DNA from: Alitta virens
Lineage: Eukaryota > Annelida > Polychaeta > Phyllodocida > Nereididae
Assembly (NCBI GenBank): GCA_932294295.1
Contig: OW028580.1
Span: forward strand, 26,792,896-26,856,895
DNA length: 64,000 nucleotides
Direction of reading: 5' to 3'
In this document: piece by piece, positions 44,793 to 56,867 of the stretch
Layout of the letters: every line of letters starts with the position of its first letter
Numbering within the stretch: position 1 is the stretch's first letter
Program-made: the position numbers and the translations under genes
The notes under the pieces: generated by a model
Seen by the model: the letters and a program-made list of their open reading frames with translations, nothing else
Databases searched by the model: none
Told to the model about the DNA's origin: nothing

Positions 44793-47700
44793 ATGGCATG
44801 TGTCATCTGTGGAGAAGCAATTGACTTTGACCATCCCAGTGACTTTGTTAAATTGACAGAGAAAGGGTGTGCTGGTATTAACAAAGCAAACAAAGAGAGA
44901 GACTTAGATGTCCCAGACTTGGTCTTTGATAGAAACCATAACATCTTTGTGCACAAAGTGTGCCGAAGCAAGCACACAAATCCAATATCCATTAAATCTG
45001 CCAAAAAGCGTGATTCTTCTCAAGTGGTCAGGGCTACTTTGAGATCAGCTGAGCAAGATATTTTTGATTTTAAAACTCACTGCTTATTTTGTGGGGTGTT
45101 TGTTGAAATATCTCTTGCACAGAAAAACCCAACAAAAGCAAGTTACAGATATAGTCATGTCCTGACTCTAGGATTTCAGGAGAATGTTATAACTCAGTGT
45201 AATACCAGGAAAGATGACTGGGCCTTGAAGGTCCAATCTCGTCTATTTGCAGTCAATGACCTACCAGCTGAGGAAGCCCTATACCACCACACCTGCAAGG
45301 AATTGTTCATGAAGGGAAAGTCACCTCCCGAATTTGCATCTGAAGATGGAAATTCTTCCATCAAGAGAAGAAAGGTTGGTCGACCACAAAGCATATCAAA
45401 AGCTAATGCTCTGAGATATGCGATTGACTATCTGGAAGAGAATGATGATGAGACCATCACATTGCAAGACCTGCACCAAGTTATGCTAAGAGAGAGTGGC
45501 ATGACTGAGGAGGAAGTCTACACTCCCAAGCAACTGAAGCGAGAGCTGGAGAAGCACTATGGTGCAAGGGTTTCAATAACCACCATCAGACAACGCCCTA
45601 ACATTGTAACTCTGACATGTAATTTGAAGTCCATAATACAAGAAGCACACGACAGAGCAACTGAAATGAAAGAGCTCTCTGACATGGACAAACTTATTGA
45701 AACTGTTGGGAAATTTATAAGAACAGAGATTAAGTCCATGAAGCGTCATGGTGACGAGTACCTTACTTCAGAGGATATGCGTTCTGTCGATGCAAATATT
45801 GCTTACCTGCCTCATTCTCTGCAATTGCTCCTAGGTAGCATAATCAAGAGCAAGAATGCGAAGTTGCACATGGCCTCTGTAGGCCAATCTATCATGCAGT
45901 CAACGTGCCCAAGATCTTTTCTCCCACCCCTTCAAGTTGGTCTGAGCATAACCTTGGAGCACAAATATGGTCACCGTGACCTAGTGGACATGATCAGCAA
46001 ACTTGGCTTCTGCTCTTCATATTCGGAAGCCAACAAATACAGAACCAATGCTGCAGTAGTCCAAGGAGTAGATCTGCCAGAGGACATCACAGGGTCCTTC
46101 TTGCAGTATCAGGCAGATAATGTGGACCATGCCTCCAGAACCCTTGATGGCTATGGGTCAGTTCATGTCATGGGACAAATGGCAACATTTACTCCAGCTA
46201 TCAAGAGTGTTAGGAAGATCCCACGGCTCAAGGTGGACATGGAGGTCGTTAAGTGTCTTGCCAAAGTCAACCTGGTGGAACAGAAAGACCCCAAGGCAGT
46301 CCTGTCTCAGATTGTATATGAAAAGGTGGAGGTCTTTCAGCATGACATTTGTAATGACAGCCTGGATATCATGTGGACAGTAGCTTTCCACCTTCCACAA
46401 CCACAGCCTATGTGGTCAGGCTACATGCAGGTGCTGCATCAGAACCTGCCACATCCTGGAAAGAGCTCAGACATCTTCCTCCCCATGATAGACCTGACGC
46501 CATCAGACCCAACCTGTGTCCGCTCCACATTGGAGTATGACGTTGACCATGCCAGCAGGTACAATACTACACCAGTCATCACCTTCGACCAGCAGTTGTG
46601 GTGGATAGCCTACATGGTCATAGAGTCACAGCCAAGACAGAGTCCCCTGTACCAGATCATCCTCATACTGGGTGGTTTCCACTCACAGATGAGTCTCTTA
46701 GGATCCATTGGCAGTCTGATGGCTGGTTCTGGCTTGAAGGAGGCCATGGCTCAAGTCTATGCTGAAGGCAGTGTTGAACATATGCTGTCTGGGAAGGCCG
46801 TGGCACGAGCTGTTAGGGCTCATCTGCTGGTGGATGCTGCTCTGAACACGATTGCCACAGCACAGATGCTTGATGTCCCTGTACCATGTATCTTCAGTGA
46901 GGAGGACTCAGGCTCTGATGATCAGATAGAAGGTAGCATATTCCTTTCTTGTTGTTTGCACATGATGCCAGTATTTTTGCAGTGTTTATTTTGAGTAACA
47001 TGTTGTCCCCTAGAGCAGATGCTTGAAAAGTCTGGTGCTGTGTTAGTTTCAGATAGTCTTGTTCCTGCTTCTGATGTAGTTGAACCAGACAAGGATGTAA
47101 AGGTGAATGATGAAGGGCAAGATATGATGGATGAGCATGAAGATGATGAGTTTGCCGCTTGTGTCTGTATGTTGTATCTTTAGTTTCATGTATATTAAAT
47201 TGCTTCAGTGATGCACTAATTAATGGTGATGGTGATGCACATATGTGTAGGGCAGTGTGCTTGTGGTGGTGGTATATGGTTGTGGTGTTATTTTTCAGCT
47301 CGTCAGAGTGGTGCAGAAGTTCTGAAAGCAATAGATCGTCTTGTCAAACAAATTTCTGAAGACATCCTCCCCCTGGATGAAGCTCTGTCATCTGCTTCTG
47401 TGTCACAACTCAGAGTAGCTTCTGCAGGATGGCGTGAATCTCTAAGTGAACACCACACAGCCAAGCTATGGCTCATGTACATGACACTAGTTGCTATTCT
47501 CCGTGCGTTTATGAGAGCTGGTCGCACAGGAAACTGGGCGTTGTACCTTCAGGCTCTGCAGCAGATGTTGCCCTACCTTGCCGCATCAGGACACCATAAC
47601 TATACAAAGTCCCTTGTCCTGTACTTGCACAAGATGGAGAAGCTTAAGGACGCTCATCCCCACATATACAACAAGTTTGTTGATGGCTTCTTTGTCTTGA

Positions 47701-49111
47701 GAAGAACCGACCGCTGCTGGGCAGGAATTTACAGTGACCTGTTTATAGAACAAGTGCTCATGAGGAATGTTAAGGCGATGGGTGGTCTTACAAGAGGTCG
47801 GGGATTTGAGCAGTCAACTAGTCTGATGTGGTTGCTCTCTACTCCAGCATGTGCAGAGGTAAACAAGGCAATGAGAGAGGTAACTGATGTTCAAGACACC
47901 AATGATGCAGATGTTCACAAGGACAGGTCAGCTGCTCGGATGGCCAGAGATGCCAAGGATTTACAGACCATCCTGAATTACTTCTCTGAACGGAAACCAT
48001 TCTCCCGGGATTCAAGGGAACTGCGAAGTCTCTCATCTGGACTCATAGGTGACAGATCTGTGAATGCTGACAGAGCAGACTCAGTTGGTCAGGCCATTGT
48101 GAAATCAATGCTTGGCAAATCAGTAGCAGAATAGAAGTTCTGCAAGAAGGACCAGGTCACCACACTTGCCTCCTCCACCTACATTGCTGTTGAGGGAGAA
48201 CGCCTGGAAATTGATCCTAAACAGTTGTTCCAGCGGCTTGTTGTAGCTGGCACAGGGACCATTGACACGCAGAGCTTGTTCTCATATGAACTGTCATCTT
48301 ATCCAACAGCATTGTTCGACACAAGTCTCCTCATGCGTCTTCCAGACAAGGCCAGTCTTCAGACAGGCCTGGTGAAGAAGGTGCCATCCTGTGTGGAAAG
48401 TCTATCTGCTGATGTAGTCTACATCCTTGATGGTGGTGCACTCTTGCAACGACTACCATGACCCAGCCGGACAACCTATGCCAACTTGTCAAGCTTGTAT
48501 GTGCAGTATGTAAATCGCCACTACAGTCATGCTGTTTTGGTATTTGATGGCTATGAGAGTGGTCCCTCTACCAAGGATGAAGCACACCAAAGACGTGCAA
48601 GCTCCCACAGCATTGGCGCAGAGGTCAACTTTAAGCCAACAATGCAGCTGACCATGAAGAAGAAGGCATTCCTCGCAAACCCAAGGAACAAACAGAAATT
48701 TCTGTACTTCATTGGCAGTGAGCTGGAAAAAGCTGGAGTTAAGGTCCACCACAGTTCTGGAGATGCCGACTATGACATTGTATCAACTGCATGTACCATG
48801 GCCATGAGGAGATCCGTGACAGTAGTCGGGGAGGACACGGACCTGCTGGTCTTGCTACTGCACCATTTCAGTCCCAGACATCATGTCATATTCCTGCAAA
48901 CAGCCACCAAAACCATCAACATTCAGACCCTACAAAATTATGTAGACCCTGACCTTACTGCTACTTTGCTCTTCCTACATGCGATCACTGGGTGTGATAC
49001 AGTGTCAAGGCCATATGGCATAGGGAAGGTCATGGCAATGGGCAAATGTCGTCAGCTCAAGGACCATGCCAGTGTGTTCATGAAACCAAATCAAAAGCAG
49101 GATGAAGTCAG

Positions 49112-49114
49112 TAA
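49112..49114. other. Target-site duplication (TAA), left of the foldback element
   Basis: TAA here and at 52440-52442. Confidence 0.9.
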
Positions 49115-49209
49115 AGCCCCTGTCACACGGGCCGGTTGTGCCGTAGTGAACCCGTAGTATTACGTAATAGTTATGTAACAGCTCTTTCCGCCGGTTTGGC
49201 GGCAGCAAA

Positions 49210-49450
49210 AAGGGGCGGGGCAGCACCCGCCGGCCGCTACGGGTTACCCGCCGGGTCACCCGCCGGGTTACCCGCCGGCTTCCAGGGGTTACCCGCCGGC
49301 TTCCACGGGTGCCTCGGCGGGTTCCACGGGTGCCTCGGCGGGTTCCACGGGTGCCTCGGCGGGTTCTACGGGTGACTCGGCGGGTTCTACGGGTTACTCG
49401 GCGGGTTGTAGGAGTAAGCCGGCGAGTAGTAGGAGTAACTCACAGCTTCC
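49210..49450. repeat. GC-rich minisatellite, left arm
   Basis: A 15-18-base unit of the type GGGTTCCACGGGTGCCTCGGC repeats many times with variation. Its mirror on the right arm is at about 51966-52195. Confidence 0.9.
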
Positions 49451-51965
49451 AGGAGTATACTTTAAAAGACTGCTGCTCCCCTTAATATTAGGCCGATTTT
49501 CGTTAAATAAGAACTAAATTGTAGGATAATTTATACTGATTCCATACCTGTTTTCGGATCGAAAATATACCAAATATTAAGCGAGTTATTCGTCTGAGAA
49601 GGTAGCTAGGTTGGCGGAGGCAAACAGTGGTGCTCTCGCAGACGTCCGCGCCGGGACTGTATCAATGCTGAGCGCTTCTTTAAAAGGCTGCTGCTCCTCT
49701 AATATTAGTCCGATTTTCGTCAAATAAGACTGGATTGTAGTATAATTCATACTGACTCCATACGTGTTTTCGGATCGAAAATAGACCAAATATTAAGCGA
49801 GATATTCGTCTGAGAAGGCGGTTGTCTGGTGGCGGCTGCTGCTCCTTTAATATTAATCTGATTTGCGTCAAATAAAAATTGAATTATAGAAGAGTTCATA
49901 CTTATTCCACACAGAATTTCAGATTGAAAATAGACCAAATATTAAGTGTGATATTCGTCTGAGAAGGCAGCATGGTGCTCTGTGTATGTTCATGACTTGA
50001 ATGGTATGGTCAATATTTTTTACCATTATATATACATTGTTTGGATGAGCTTTATTGCAATTAATTTCTACTCATTCTGCCAACTGGCCAATGGGAAGGA
50101 CTTTTCCTTTGGTTTTGTAAAGTCAATTAACCTATATATGTCAATTGCTATTAGCATTTTGAATAATACAAAGAATGGGGTAAGTCATGCTTTTTCATCA
50201 TTGATCACAAGCATTAATTGAAATTCTGAATTTCAACTGATTCCTGTTTATTATGCATATTAAAGAGGGAGATTGTTTTGATCATGGATGGAACATGCAA
50301 TATCAATATTAATTCCAGTTGGATTATTTTCAGAAACAACAACGAAATATTGATAATTTATATAAAATGAAATAAATATCTAAAATGATTACTCTAAACT
50401 AGAGTATATCTATCTATAGATAGTTGTTATAGCTCCATAGACATCTTTATCAAGTCGGAATTTTATTGGCAACAAGCAAACAAACATTGTTTTATTATCG
50501 TTTTTTATTGATTACTAATCAATGAATTATTGATAGTAACATATTATTAGGTTAAGATCTTATAACTATCTGTCTATCTACATATCTATACTCTATAAGG
50601 TATTACTAACTTTATTAACAAGAATATTCTTGTTTGTGCCTAGTATACTCCATTAATTTTCCCCACCTTTAACTATTATATAAATTCTACACATTTCCCT
50701 GAATAATTCAGTCTTTATTTCACGAAAATCGGATATGTAGATAGACAGATAGTTTAGAGAGACAGATAGATTTATATGCTTATTATATAATATAGAATAT
50801 CTAGCTTAATATTTGGTACATATAAGTACATAAAAGATAGCAAATAAAATCACAGATCAAATCACAAATACTAATTACAATATTAATATTAGATTTAAAT
50901 TTTACAAAAATATACACAAATACTGATCAAAATAATAATTTATTATCACAATAAGATTCAAATTAACACAAAAAGATAAGAATGTTCACATGTATAAAAA
51001 AAAACCCAATATACAAATATAATCATTGCCTGGTAATTACAATAGAATACAATGTTTTTAATTAATGAAAGCAATTACATCTTTTTGTAATTGTGAATGA
51101 CAATCAAGACAATGTCATATTACTGTGTCATCTTTGAACAAACTATGAAATGACAGGTCAAAGAACCCCAATTTAGGCAATTAGGCAATTGACACATGTA
51201 TTGAGCATTTGCTGTATTCTCTACACCCATTCTTTATATCATTCAAAATGCTAATAGCAATTGACATAACGGTCATGGCAGTTGGCAGAATGAGTAGAAA
51301 TGAATTGCAATAAAGCTCATCCAAACAATGTATATATATCATGGTCAAAAATATGGACCACACCATTCAAGTCATGACCATACACAGAGCACCTGGCCGC
51401 CGCCAGAGAACTGCATTCTTAGATGAATATCTCGCTTAATATTTGGTCTATTTTCAATCCGAAAACATGATGGAATCAGTATGAACTATGCTACAATACA
51501 GTTTTAATTTGACGAAAATCGGACTAATATTAGGGGAGCAGCAGCCTTTTAAAGGAGGGCTCAGCCCTTCCTGCATTGATACAGTCAGGGCGCGGACGTC
51601 TGCGAGAGCACCACTGTTTTTCCTCCGCCAACCTAGCTACCTTCTCAGACGAATATCTCGCCTAATATTTGGTCTATTTTCAATCCGAAAACGCGTATGG
51701 AATCAGTATGATTTATACCACAATTCAGTCCTGATTTGACGAAAATCGGATTAATATAAATGGAGCAGCAGCCACCGCAAGACAACTGCCTTCTCAGACA
51801 AATATCTCGCTTAATATTCGGGTGTTTTTAAATCCGAAAATACGTATGGAATCAGTATGAGCTATACTGCCATGCAGTCTTTATTTGAGGAAAATCGGAC
51901 TAATATTAGAGGAGCAGCAGCCTTTTAAAATATATACCTCCCTGCCTACGCTGACGCTGGCAGCA

Positions 51966-52195
51966 AAAAGCCGGCGGGTTACCCGTGAAAGCCGGCGGGT
52001 TACCCGTGATAGCCGGCAGGTTACCCGTGAAAGCCGGCGGGTTACCCGTAGAACCCCTCAACAAGCCGCCGGGGTGAAATTAGGGACGAATAATTCGCCG
52101 GGTTCTACGGGCCACCCGCCGGCTTCTACGGGCCACCCGCCGGCTTCCACGGGTCACCCGTCGGCTTCCACGGGTCACCCGTCGGCTTCCACGTG
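51966..52195. repeat. GC-rich minisatellite, right arm
   Basis: AGCCGGCGGGTTACCCGTGA-type units (51966-52050) followed by GCCGGCTTCCACGGGTCACC-type units (52100-52195). Also present in the half element at 1380-1500. Confidence 0.9.
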
Positions 52196-52902
52196 TTTTT
52201 TTTTGTTTTTTTTCACCCGTGAGATTTCTACGGTTGTGCCATGCAAGCATGGCACAACCGGCTACCGGGGCCGGGTTTCGCGGCTTGGCCAAGGGTCCCA
52301 CGGGTGCTTGCCGGGTATCCCCGGGTATCCACGGGTGGCCGTATTGGGGCCGCCGGCTTGGAGCCGGGTGGCGATTTCCGCAACTATTACGTAATACTAC
52401 GGGTTCACTACGGCACAACCGGCCCGTGTTACAGGGGCTTAAGCATGGTCAGGCAGCTCTAGAAGTCTTGTATGGCTGTATGCCTGGAAACAGCCTTGAC
52501 TTGGAAAGAGCAGCAAGGTTCAGCAGCAAAGTGGCGTCAAGATCAGTATATCTACCCCCTGAATCCCTCCCACCCACCACAGATGCCGCCAGGTACCATA
52601 GCTACCGAGTTTACCACCAAGTACAGACTTGGCTGGGCAATGATCTTGATCCAACCAAGTGGGGCTGGCAGCTCCACAAAAGCCAGAATGTGGAGAAGCT
52701 GAAGCCAGTGAGGATGCAGAAGGATGCTGCTCCAGCATCCTTGCTGAAACTCATTAAGTGTAACTGTCATGGCAAGTGTGACAAAAACACCTGCTCCTGT
52801 CGCAAAAATGGACTGTTGTGCACCTTGGCTTGTGGTCACTGCAAGGGGATTACCTGCACTAATGCAACAGTGAACACTGAAGCAGAGCTAATAGATGACT
52901 AG

Positions 52903-53809
52903 ACATGTGAAATGTGATTTACACCTCTGGGTTCATTCAGACTAGACCATAGCAATGAAATGTTTATTTCATAAATTTGAAATTGTGTAATAGCTGTTAT
53001 TTTTAGGTGGTGTGAATTTGTGGAATTTATACTTTTTAAAGGTTTAAATGCATTGACTTTTAGATAGAACTTAAGTTTGAAGTTGTGTTTCTCCCAACTT
53101 AATGGTTATATGTACAATAACTGCTACATATTAGTACATAATTTTGAAAATTTTCCTTTTGTAGTCTCTATGATATTTGATTTGTGGAAAGGATGCTTCC
53201 TTATTCATTGATTTGAACACAGTTCTAATGCTTATTGAATTACCAACTTTGTGTACTCAAAATACATTACATTATATCATGTGGTATTGAGAGATACTTT
53301 AACATAATACTACTAAATTTATGAAGGTTTTCATTGATTATGAACAAATGTTTTTGATTTCTGAGACTCCAAGTTGATAAATGAAGGCATGAAAATAAAA
53401 ATTCTAACTTCAAATGCATGATTTCTTCACAGTGAACTGAATTGGTGCTCATCGCTAAAACGTTGGCTTGATATATAACCTGCTCCAAGGGGTTTTTATT
53501 CATAATTGAGTCCTTTAAACATTTGGATCTTTTTAAAAATACCATAAATGAATTCCCTCACCCTGAAAACATAGGATTAGACACAATTTTTGCATTCATA
53601 GTGATATTAGTCTGGAAGATATGCTGATTTTTTATATTCGGAACTTCTTAGGGCGGCCATCTTGGAATAGGGCAGATTTAGGGTTCTAGCAGTGAGCAGA
53701 TCATGCTAGATTTTTTATCCTGGCTAGAAGACATAATTTCCTGCCAAATTCAGTTGAGAAACAAAATAAAGCAATTTTGTCCAACCTCTGCTATTTATTT
53801 ACTGGACTA
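52903..53809. other. 3' region and right end of the Academ-like element
   Basis: AT-rich 3' UTR-like DNA after the stop at 52902, then the right inverted repeat from about 53690 to 53809. The minus-strand ORF at 53267-53545 has no supporting feature. Confidence 0.75.
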
Positions 53810-54478
53810 TTAGTCTTCAATTTATAACGGTTATCAATATTTGCGGATAAATCCACAATGAGATATCCGTAATTTTGAGCTGTTGCCAGATCGTAGCTAG
53901 CCATGAAATAAGGAATCTGTGTAGGCATAGTTTGAGAAGCCAGCATTTTAATCTGACGTGCACTTCTATTGTTTCTGAACAGGCAGATGTATTGCCAGTT
54001 TAGACCTATCTCTCTAACAGCTTTGCTAGCATGGTACATGTTTTGCAAAGTGATTTTACATGAGATGTGGCAATGGTGGCAGAGAACGCAAACTGTTTCG
54101 ACCACAGCTTTGCCTTGTGCATTGTCTTCTAGACTGGTCATTTTGTCGTCCAGCACCAAAAGGGTTTCACCTTTGGTGTCCTGCCATATTTGCACCAGTT
54201 CATCTTTTGTAGGTATATCAGTCCTAAATTCAATCAGATCACCTAGAGATGACTCCAGTTCTTCATACTTATCTTGCCATATGGTAAAACAATATATGAT
54301 TTTGTTCACCTACGGTTTGAACATTTCCTCATGATGTAGCAAGAGGTTTTTCACAAAAAAGGTCTTTCCAGCCTGGCTTGAACCTGTGACAAGTATGTTT
54401 TTAGGCAGTTCGAACTGTGTCAAAGACCCCTGGACACTTGTCATGGTGTTGACAGCTTTACTGATGACTCTGGAATGA

Positions 54479-55908
54479 TCAAATTTCAAATACTGCACGG
54501 TTTTTGTCTATCTTCAGGGCAGCCGGGAACTTTGCAAAAATTATTAGGGTTGCAGGTCTTGTCAGCTGCTTGTCAAATTTTATTGACACTCTCATGTTAC
54601 CGCTCCTTTTCAGTGGTATGACATCATCATTTGACCCTGAGCTTGATGGTTCAGAGAAAAACCTGTAAAGACAGTAGCCTCCTGGATAGTCCTCTCTCGT
54701 TACAGGTATGGCATAGCCATACCCATCAACACCGCACAGTGTTTTGTAGGCGTCCATGTACTGACTGTTTGCATTATCAGCAGACGATGTAATATACCTA
54801 GGTTGTATGGGCCCTTGGGAGAGGTCTTGACCGTCAACAGTGACCTGTATGAAGTTCAGACAGCTGTGCTCAAACAGGAAGGGGTTCTCCCCAAAGGTGC
54901 CATGGTTTGCAGAGTCTGACACCAGTCCGCACACCATTTCAGCAGGAACCCTGCCATTAAAAGGGTCATTGAACTCTCCCGAGAACACCCCCTTGGCCAG
55001 AGTGAATTTGTTTACTTCGGTTTTAATGTATGGGAAAATTGCTGGTCTTGTTTGCAACAGTTCAGCATGAGCCACAGAAATGATAGGATCAATATCAACC
55101 ATTGCAACGTCCAATGATGCCTTGGTTATGACAACTTTGAATTTTCCAGGTGTGTTGTTTGAGGCCAGGAGACAGAACTCTGGAGTGCTAGGATACAGGG
55201 TTAAACTCAGGAGTACACCGTTAGGAAGAAAGCGACTCAGTTCTAGGATGTCACTGTATAGGTGTCCACACATGTCCACTTCTTTTGAATGCAGAAAATA
55301 CTTAGCTCTTGTTTTCATACCTAAATTGTCTGATGTTTGCCAATTAGGGTCCCCTAGTTCACCGCCCGTGTCCTTGTAATACATGGCCATCTGTAGAGTA
55401 CCATTTTTCATGTCTTCACCGGTATATAGCAAAGCCTTCATGTATGACAGATAGGGGTAGGACTGGTCTGAATGAGTCAGAACTTTGTTCTGTAGGGCCA
55501 CATCAACTCTGCTGAACATGGAATGCATAAAGTTATTAACAACTGAAACGGCTGCAGCTATTTTCCCATCGTCTGCTTTTTCCACTTTCTTAGCACCTGC
55601 TCCTGCACCTGCACCTGCTCCTGCATTGGCACCAGCACCTGCACCGGCACCGGCACCTGCGCCATCATCCTCGTCACTATCAGATTCATCTGAGCTAGCA
55701 CCAGGCACAAATTCTGGGGGTTTAATGGCCTCACCATTGCGCCCCACTATCTTGCACGTAATGTTCAACCTTGTAGATATCAGATCTAGATAAGATAATA
55801 TGTTGAAGAGTGCATTCTTCGTACCCCAACATTTTGCAATGGCTTCTCAAAAATAGCCAGCTCCTCTGAATAACCAACATACGAATCTGACAAAACAGCC
55901 TGTGTCAT
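54479..55908 (-). pseudogene. Polinton major capsid protein, N-terminus out of frame
   Basis: The long frame (55768-54479) reads through the body of a double-jelly-roll capsid protein: VVNNFMHSMFSRVDVALQ, a YYKDTGG segment, and a hydrophobic C-terminal strand run. The true start is the ATG at 55908-55906, which opens a typical N-terminus (MTQAVLSDSYVGYSEELAIF) but meets TAG at 55788-55786. The long frame is offset by one base and starts without an ATG. Judging from family structure, about 20-25 codons between the two pieces seem to be missing, together with a frameshift. An acidic Asp/Glu stretch followed by a (Gly-Ala)n run at about 55600-55700 is an unusual insert in the first barrel. It would form the hexon-like capsomers. 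Confidence 0.85.
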
Positions 55909-55962
55909 GTTGAGAAAATTTTAAAAAGGAAAAAATATATTTTATGAAAGAGCACCAGTTTT

Positions 55963-56421
55963 CTAGTCGTCAAAATTGTCCTTGACCCTCCTAATCTTAG
56001 ACTTTGTAACAGCCGTTGCACTCTTACTGTTCCTTGAACTGTCTGCACGTTGTGTGTTGGTCCGTCTCTTGTGACCTCCCAGAGCTGAATGAACACTTGT
56101 CTCTTGATCAGCTTCTTTAGTGACCTGGACTTCATCCCTGACCGCCTCGGAAAGCGCCCGCCTCCTCTTGGCCTCATTTGGGTCAACAATTTCTAATTTA
56201 GTAACCCTTTCGCCATTTTTAGTTGTACCACTGTCCTTGCGGGTGTTAACAAGTATGAGATGCCCCCTGCCAGTCCTCGCTTTCTTGAAAACTGTACAGT
56301 TAACACGAGTGTTGAACACCAGCGGTCTGTCAGTTCTCTCTGCTTGTTTCTTAAAGTGTTCCAGGAAAGCCTTGTAGTCACCAACCCCCTCGGTAGAATA
56401 GTACTGTGTATTGTAAGCCAT
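55963..56421 (-). CDS. Polinton basic protein between capsid genes, 152 aa
   Basis: Start at ATG 56421 (MAYNTQYYSTEGVGDY), 11 bases after the minor capsid stop. The N-terminal half looks folded (FLEHFKKQAERTDRPLVFN, HLILVNTRKD). The C-terminal half is strongly basic (EAKRRRALSEA, KSKIRRVKDNF), suggesting nucleic-acid binding or a nuclear signal. I do not recognise a family; its place between the two capsid genes makes a virion or DNA-condensing role plausible. Confidence 0.7.
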   Translation of the reverse strand: MAYNTQYYSTEGVGDYKAFLEHFKKQAERTDRPLVFNTRVNCTVFKKARTGRGHLILVNTRKDSGTTKNGERVTKLEIVDPNEAKRRRALSEAVRDEVQVTKEADQETSVHSALGGHKRRTNTQRADSSRNSKSATAVTKSKIRRVKDNFDD

Positions 56422-56432
56422 GACGAAAAGTT

Positions 56433-56858
56433 TTAGATGTCTTCTTGTTGGAAATGTAACGTGCACGACACTTGTCCAGGTGCGAATGACGGGGTGCCCC
56501 CCTGACTGTCAGTTAAATAGATGTCAACTTTGTCGAGGATGTCCACTGTCAGAGGAACATAGCGCGGGGTGTCATAGGTCACAGGTGTGACTACTTGAAG
56601 TTCATAGTCGTATATTCTGTTGAGGATGGGTTGCAAAGTAGTGTTAACAATACTGGGTTCACATGTGCTACTGTTAATGGTGATGTAATCTGTGCTATAG
56701 CCGTCTTTAAGAACAGGTAGATCAATGTCTAGAATGGCGAGATACCACCTTGACATTGGTGATAGATGAAGTGGTTTGGGTAGCCTAACTCTGAAGGCTT
56801 CTGCGCTGTTGTCTGTAAAGAAGTCATCACTCTGTTGGCTGGAAATGTAGATATACAT
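56433..56858 (-). CDS. Polinton minor capsid (penton) protein, 141 aa
   Basis: Begins MYIYISSQQSDDFFTDN, with the family's N-terminal pattern of a short strand followed by FRVRLPKPLHL and WYLAILDIDLP. A later segment (STCEPSIVNTTLQPILNRI) matches the typical second half of the single jelly-roll penton protein. No breaks seen. It would occupy capsid vertices. It follows the integrase by 9 bases. Confidence 0.85.
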   Translation of the reverse strand: MYIYISSQQSDDFFTDNSAEAFRVRLPKPLHLSPMSRWYLAILDIDLPVLKDGYSTDYITINSSTCEPSIVNTTLQPILNRIYDYELQVVTPVTYDTPRYVPLTVDILDKVDIYLTDSQGGTPSFAPGQVSCTLHFQQEDI

Positions 56859-56867
56859 TGTTTTTTG

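Larger units (their letters stand above)
49115..52439. mobile_element. Long-arm foldback element, 3,325 bp, complete
   Basis: Ends AGCCCCTGT...CACGGGCCGGTTGTGCC are inverted copies of each other over at least 55 bases, with TAA on both sides. Inverted similarity continues into arms of about 1.1 kb: the sections with TATTCGTCTGAGAAGG and CCGCCGGCTTCCACGGG recur in opposite orientation on each side. No gene; the ORFs here read minisatellite. A 3-bp TWA-type duplication suggests PIF/Harbinger-type mobilisation, but this is inference. It is inserted in the nuclease gene. A half copy occurs at 598-1728. Confidence 0.85.
44793..52902 (+). pseudogene. Academ-like transposase/nuclease gene, interrupted
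   Basis: Exons 44793-46932, 47014-47166, 47299-49114 and 52443-52902 (the last two are one exon split by the foldback element). Splice sites: GAAG|GTAGCA, CCCTAG|AGC, GTCT|GTATGT, TTTCAG|CTC; phases agree. The N-terminus has two zinc-binding-like clusters (CVICG; CLFCG with YHHTC). A DNVDHASRTLDG segment lies near residue 443. The nuclease part shows VLVFDGYESG, DADYDIVS, GEDTDLLVLL and HAITGCDTVS, the acidic pattern of XPG/FEN1-type PIN domains. The C-terminus has a CXC (tesmin-like) cysteine motif (CNCHGKCDKNTCSC). In-frame stops TAG 48132-48134 and TGA 48459-48461 disable it. It would act on transposon ends in the nucleus. Confidence 0.85.
44254..53809 (+). mobile_element. Academ-like DNA transposon with XPG/FEN1-type nuclease, 9,556 bp
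   Basis: Ends are perfect 16-bp inverted repeats (TAGTCCAGTAAATAAA) extending imperfectly to roughly 130 bp (GGTTGGACAAAATTGC and onward on both sides), with a TTA duplication. One long spliced gene fills the interior. The combination of a large transposase-like protein with an XPG/FEN1-like nuclease domain and a 3-bp duplication fits the Academ superfamily as I know it (the nuclease-bearing branch). The family assignment is inference. It is inserted in the Polinton ATPase gene and is itself dead: two internal stops plus a foldback insertion. Confidence 0.82.
44205..54444 (-). pseudogene. Polinton packaging ATPase, split by an amber codon and a 9.6-kb transposon
   Basis: The enzyme pumps the element's DNA into capsids (FtsK/HerA family). 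Walker A (GSSQAGKT) lies just after the start and Walker B (LLVLDDKM) further on. The first ATG in frame is at 54444. An in-frame TAG at 54312-54310 separates Walker A from the rest. Downstream the frame runs to 53813 and then into the transposon end, giving a false stop at 53791. On the far side of the insertion, 44250-44205 continues the same frame to the natural stop, with the TTA duplication counted once. So there are two independent lesions. The overlap of the natural stop with the next gene start supports the original ending. Confidence 0.88.

Noticed and set aside
44793..52902. Four or five independent genes in the Academ-like element
   Set aside because: All pieces share frame or phase and are separated only by introns, two in-frame stops and one insertion; they are one gene.
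53267..53545. Minus-strand ORF of 92 codons
   Set aside because: It lies in the 3' UTR of the Academ-like element with no motif and no partner exons.
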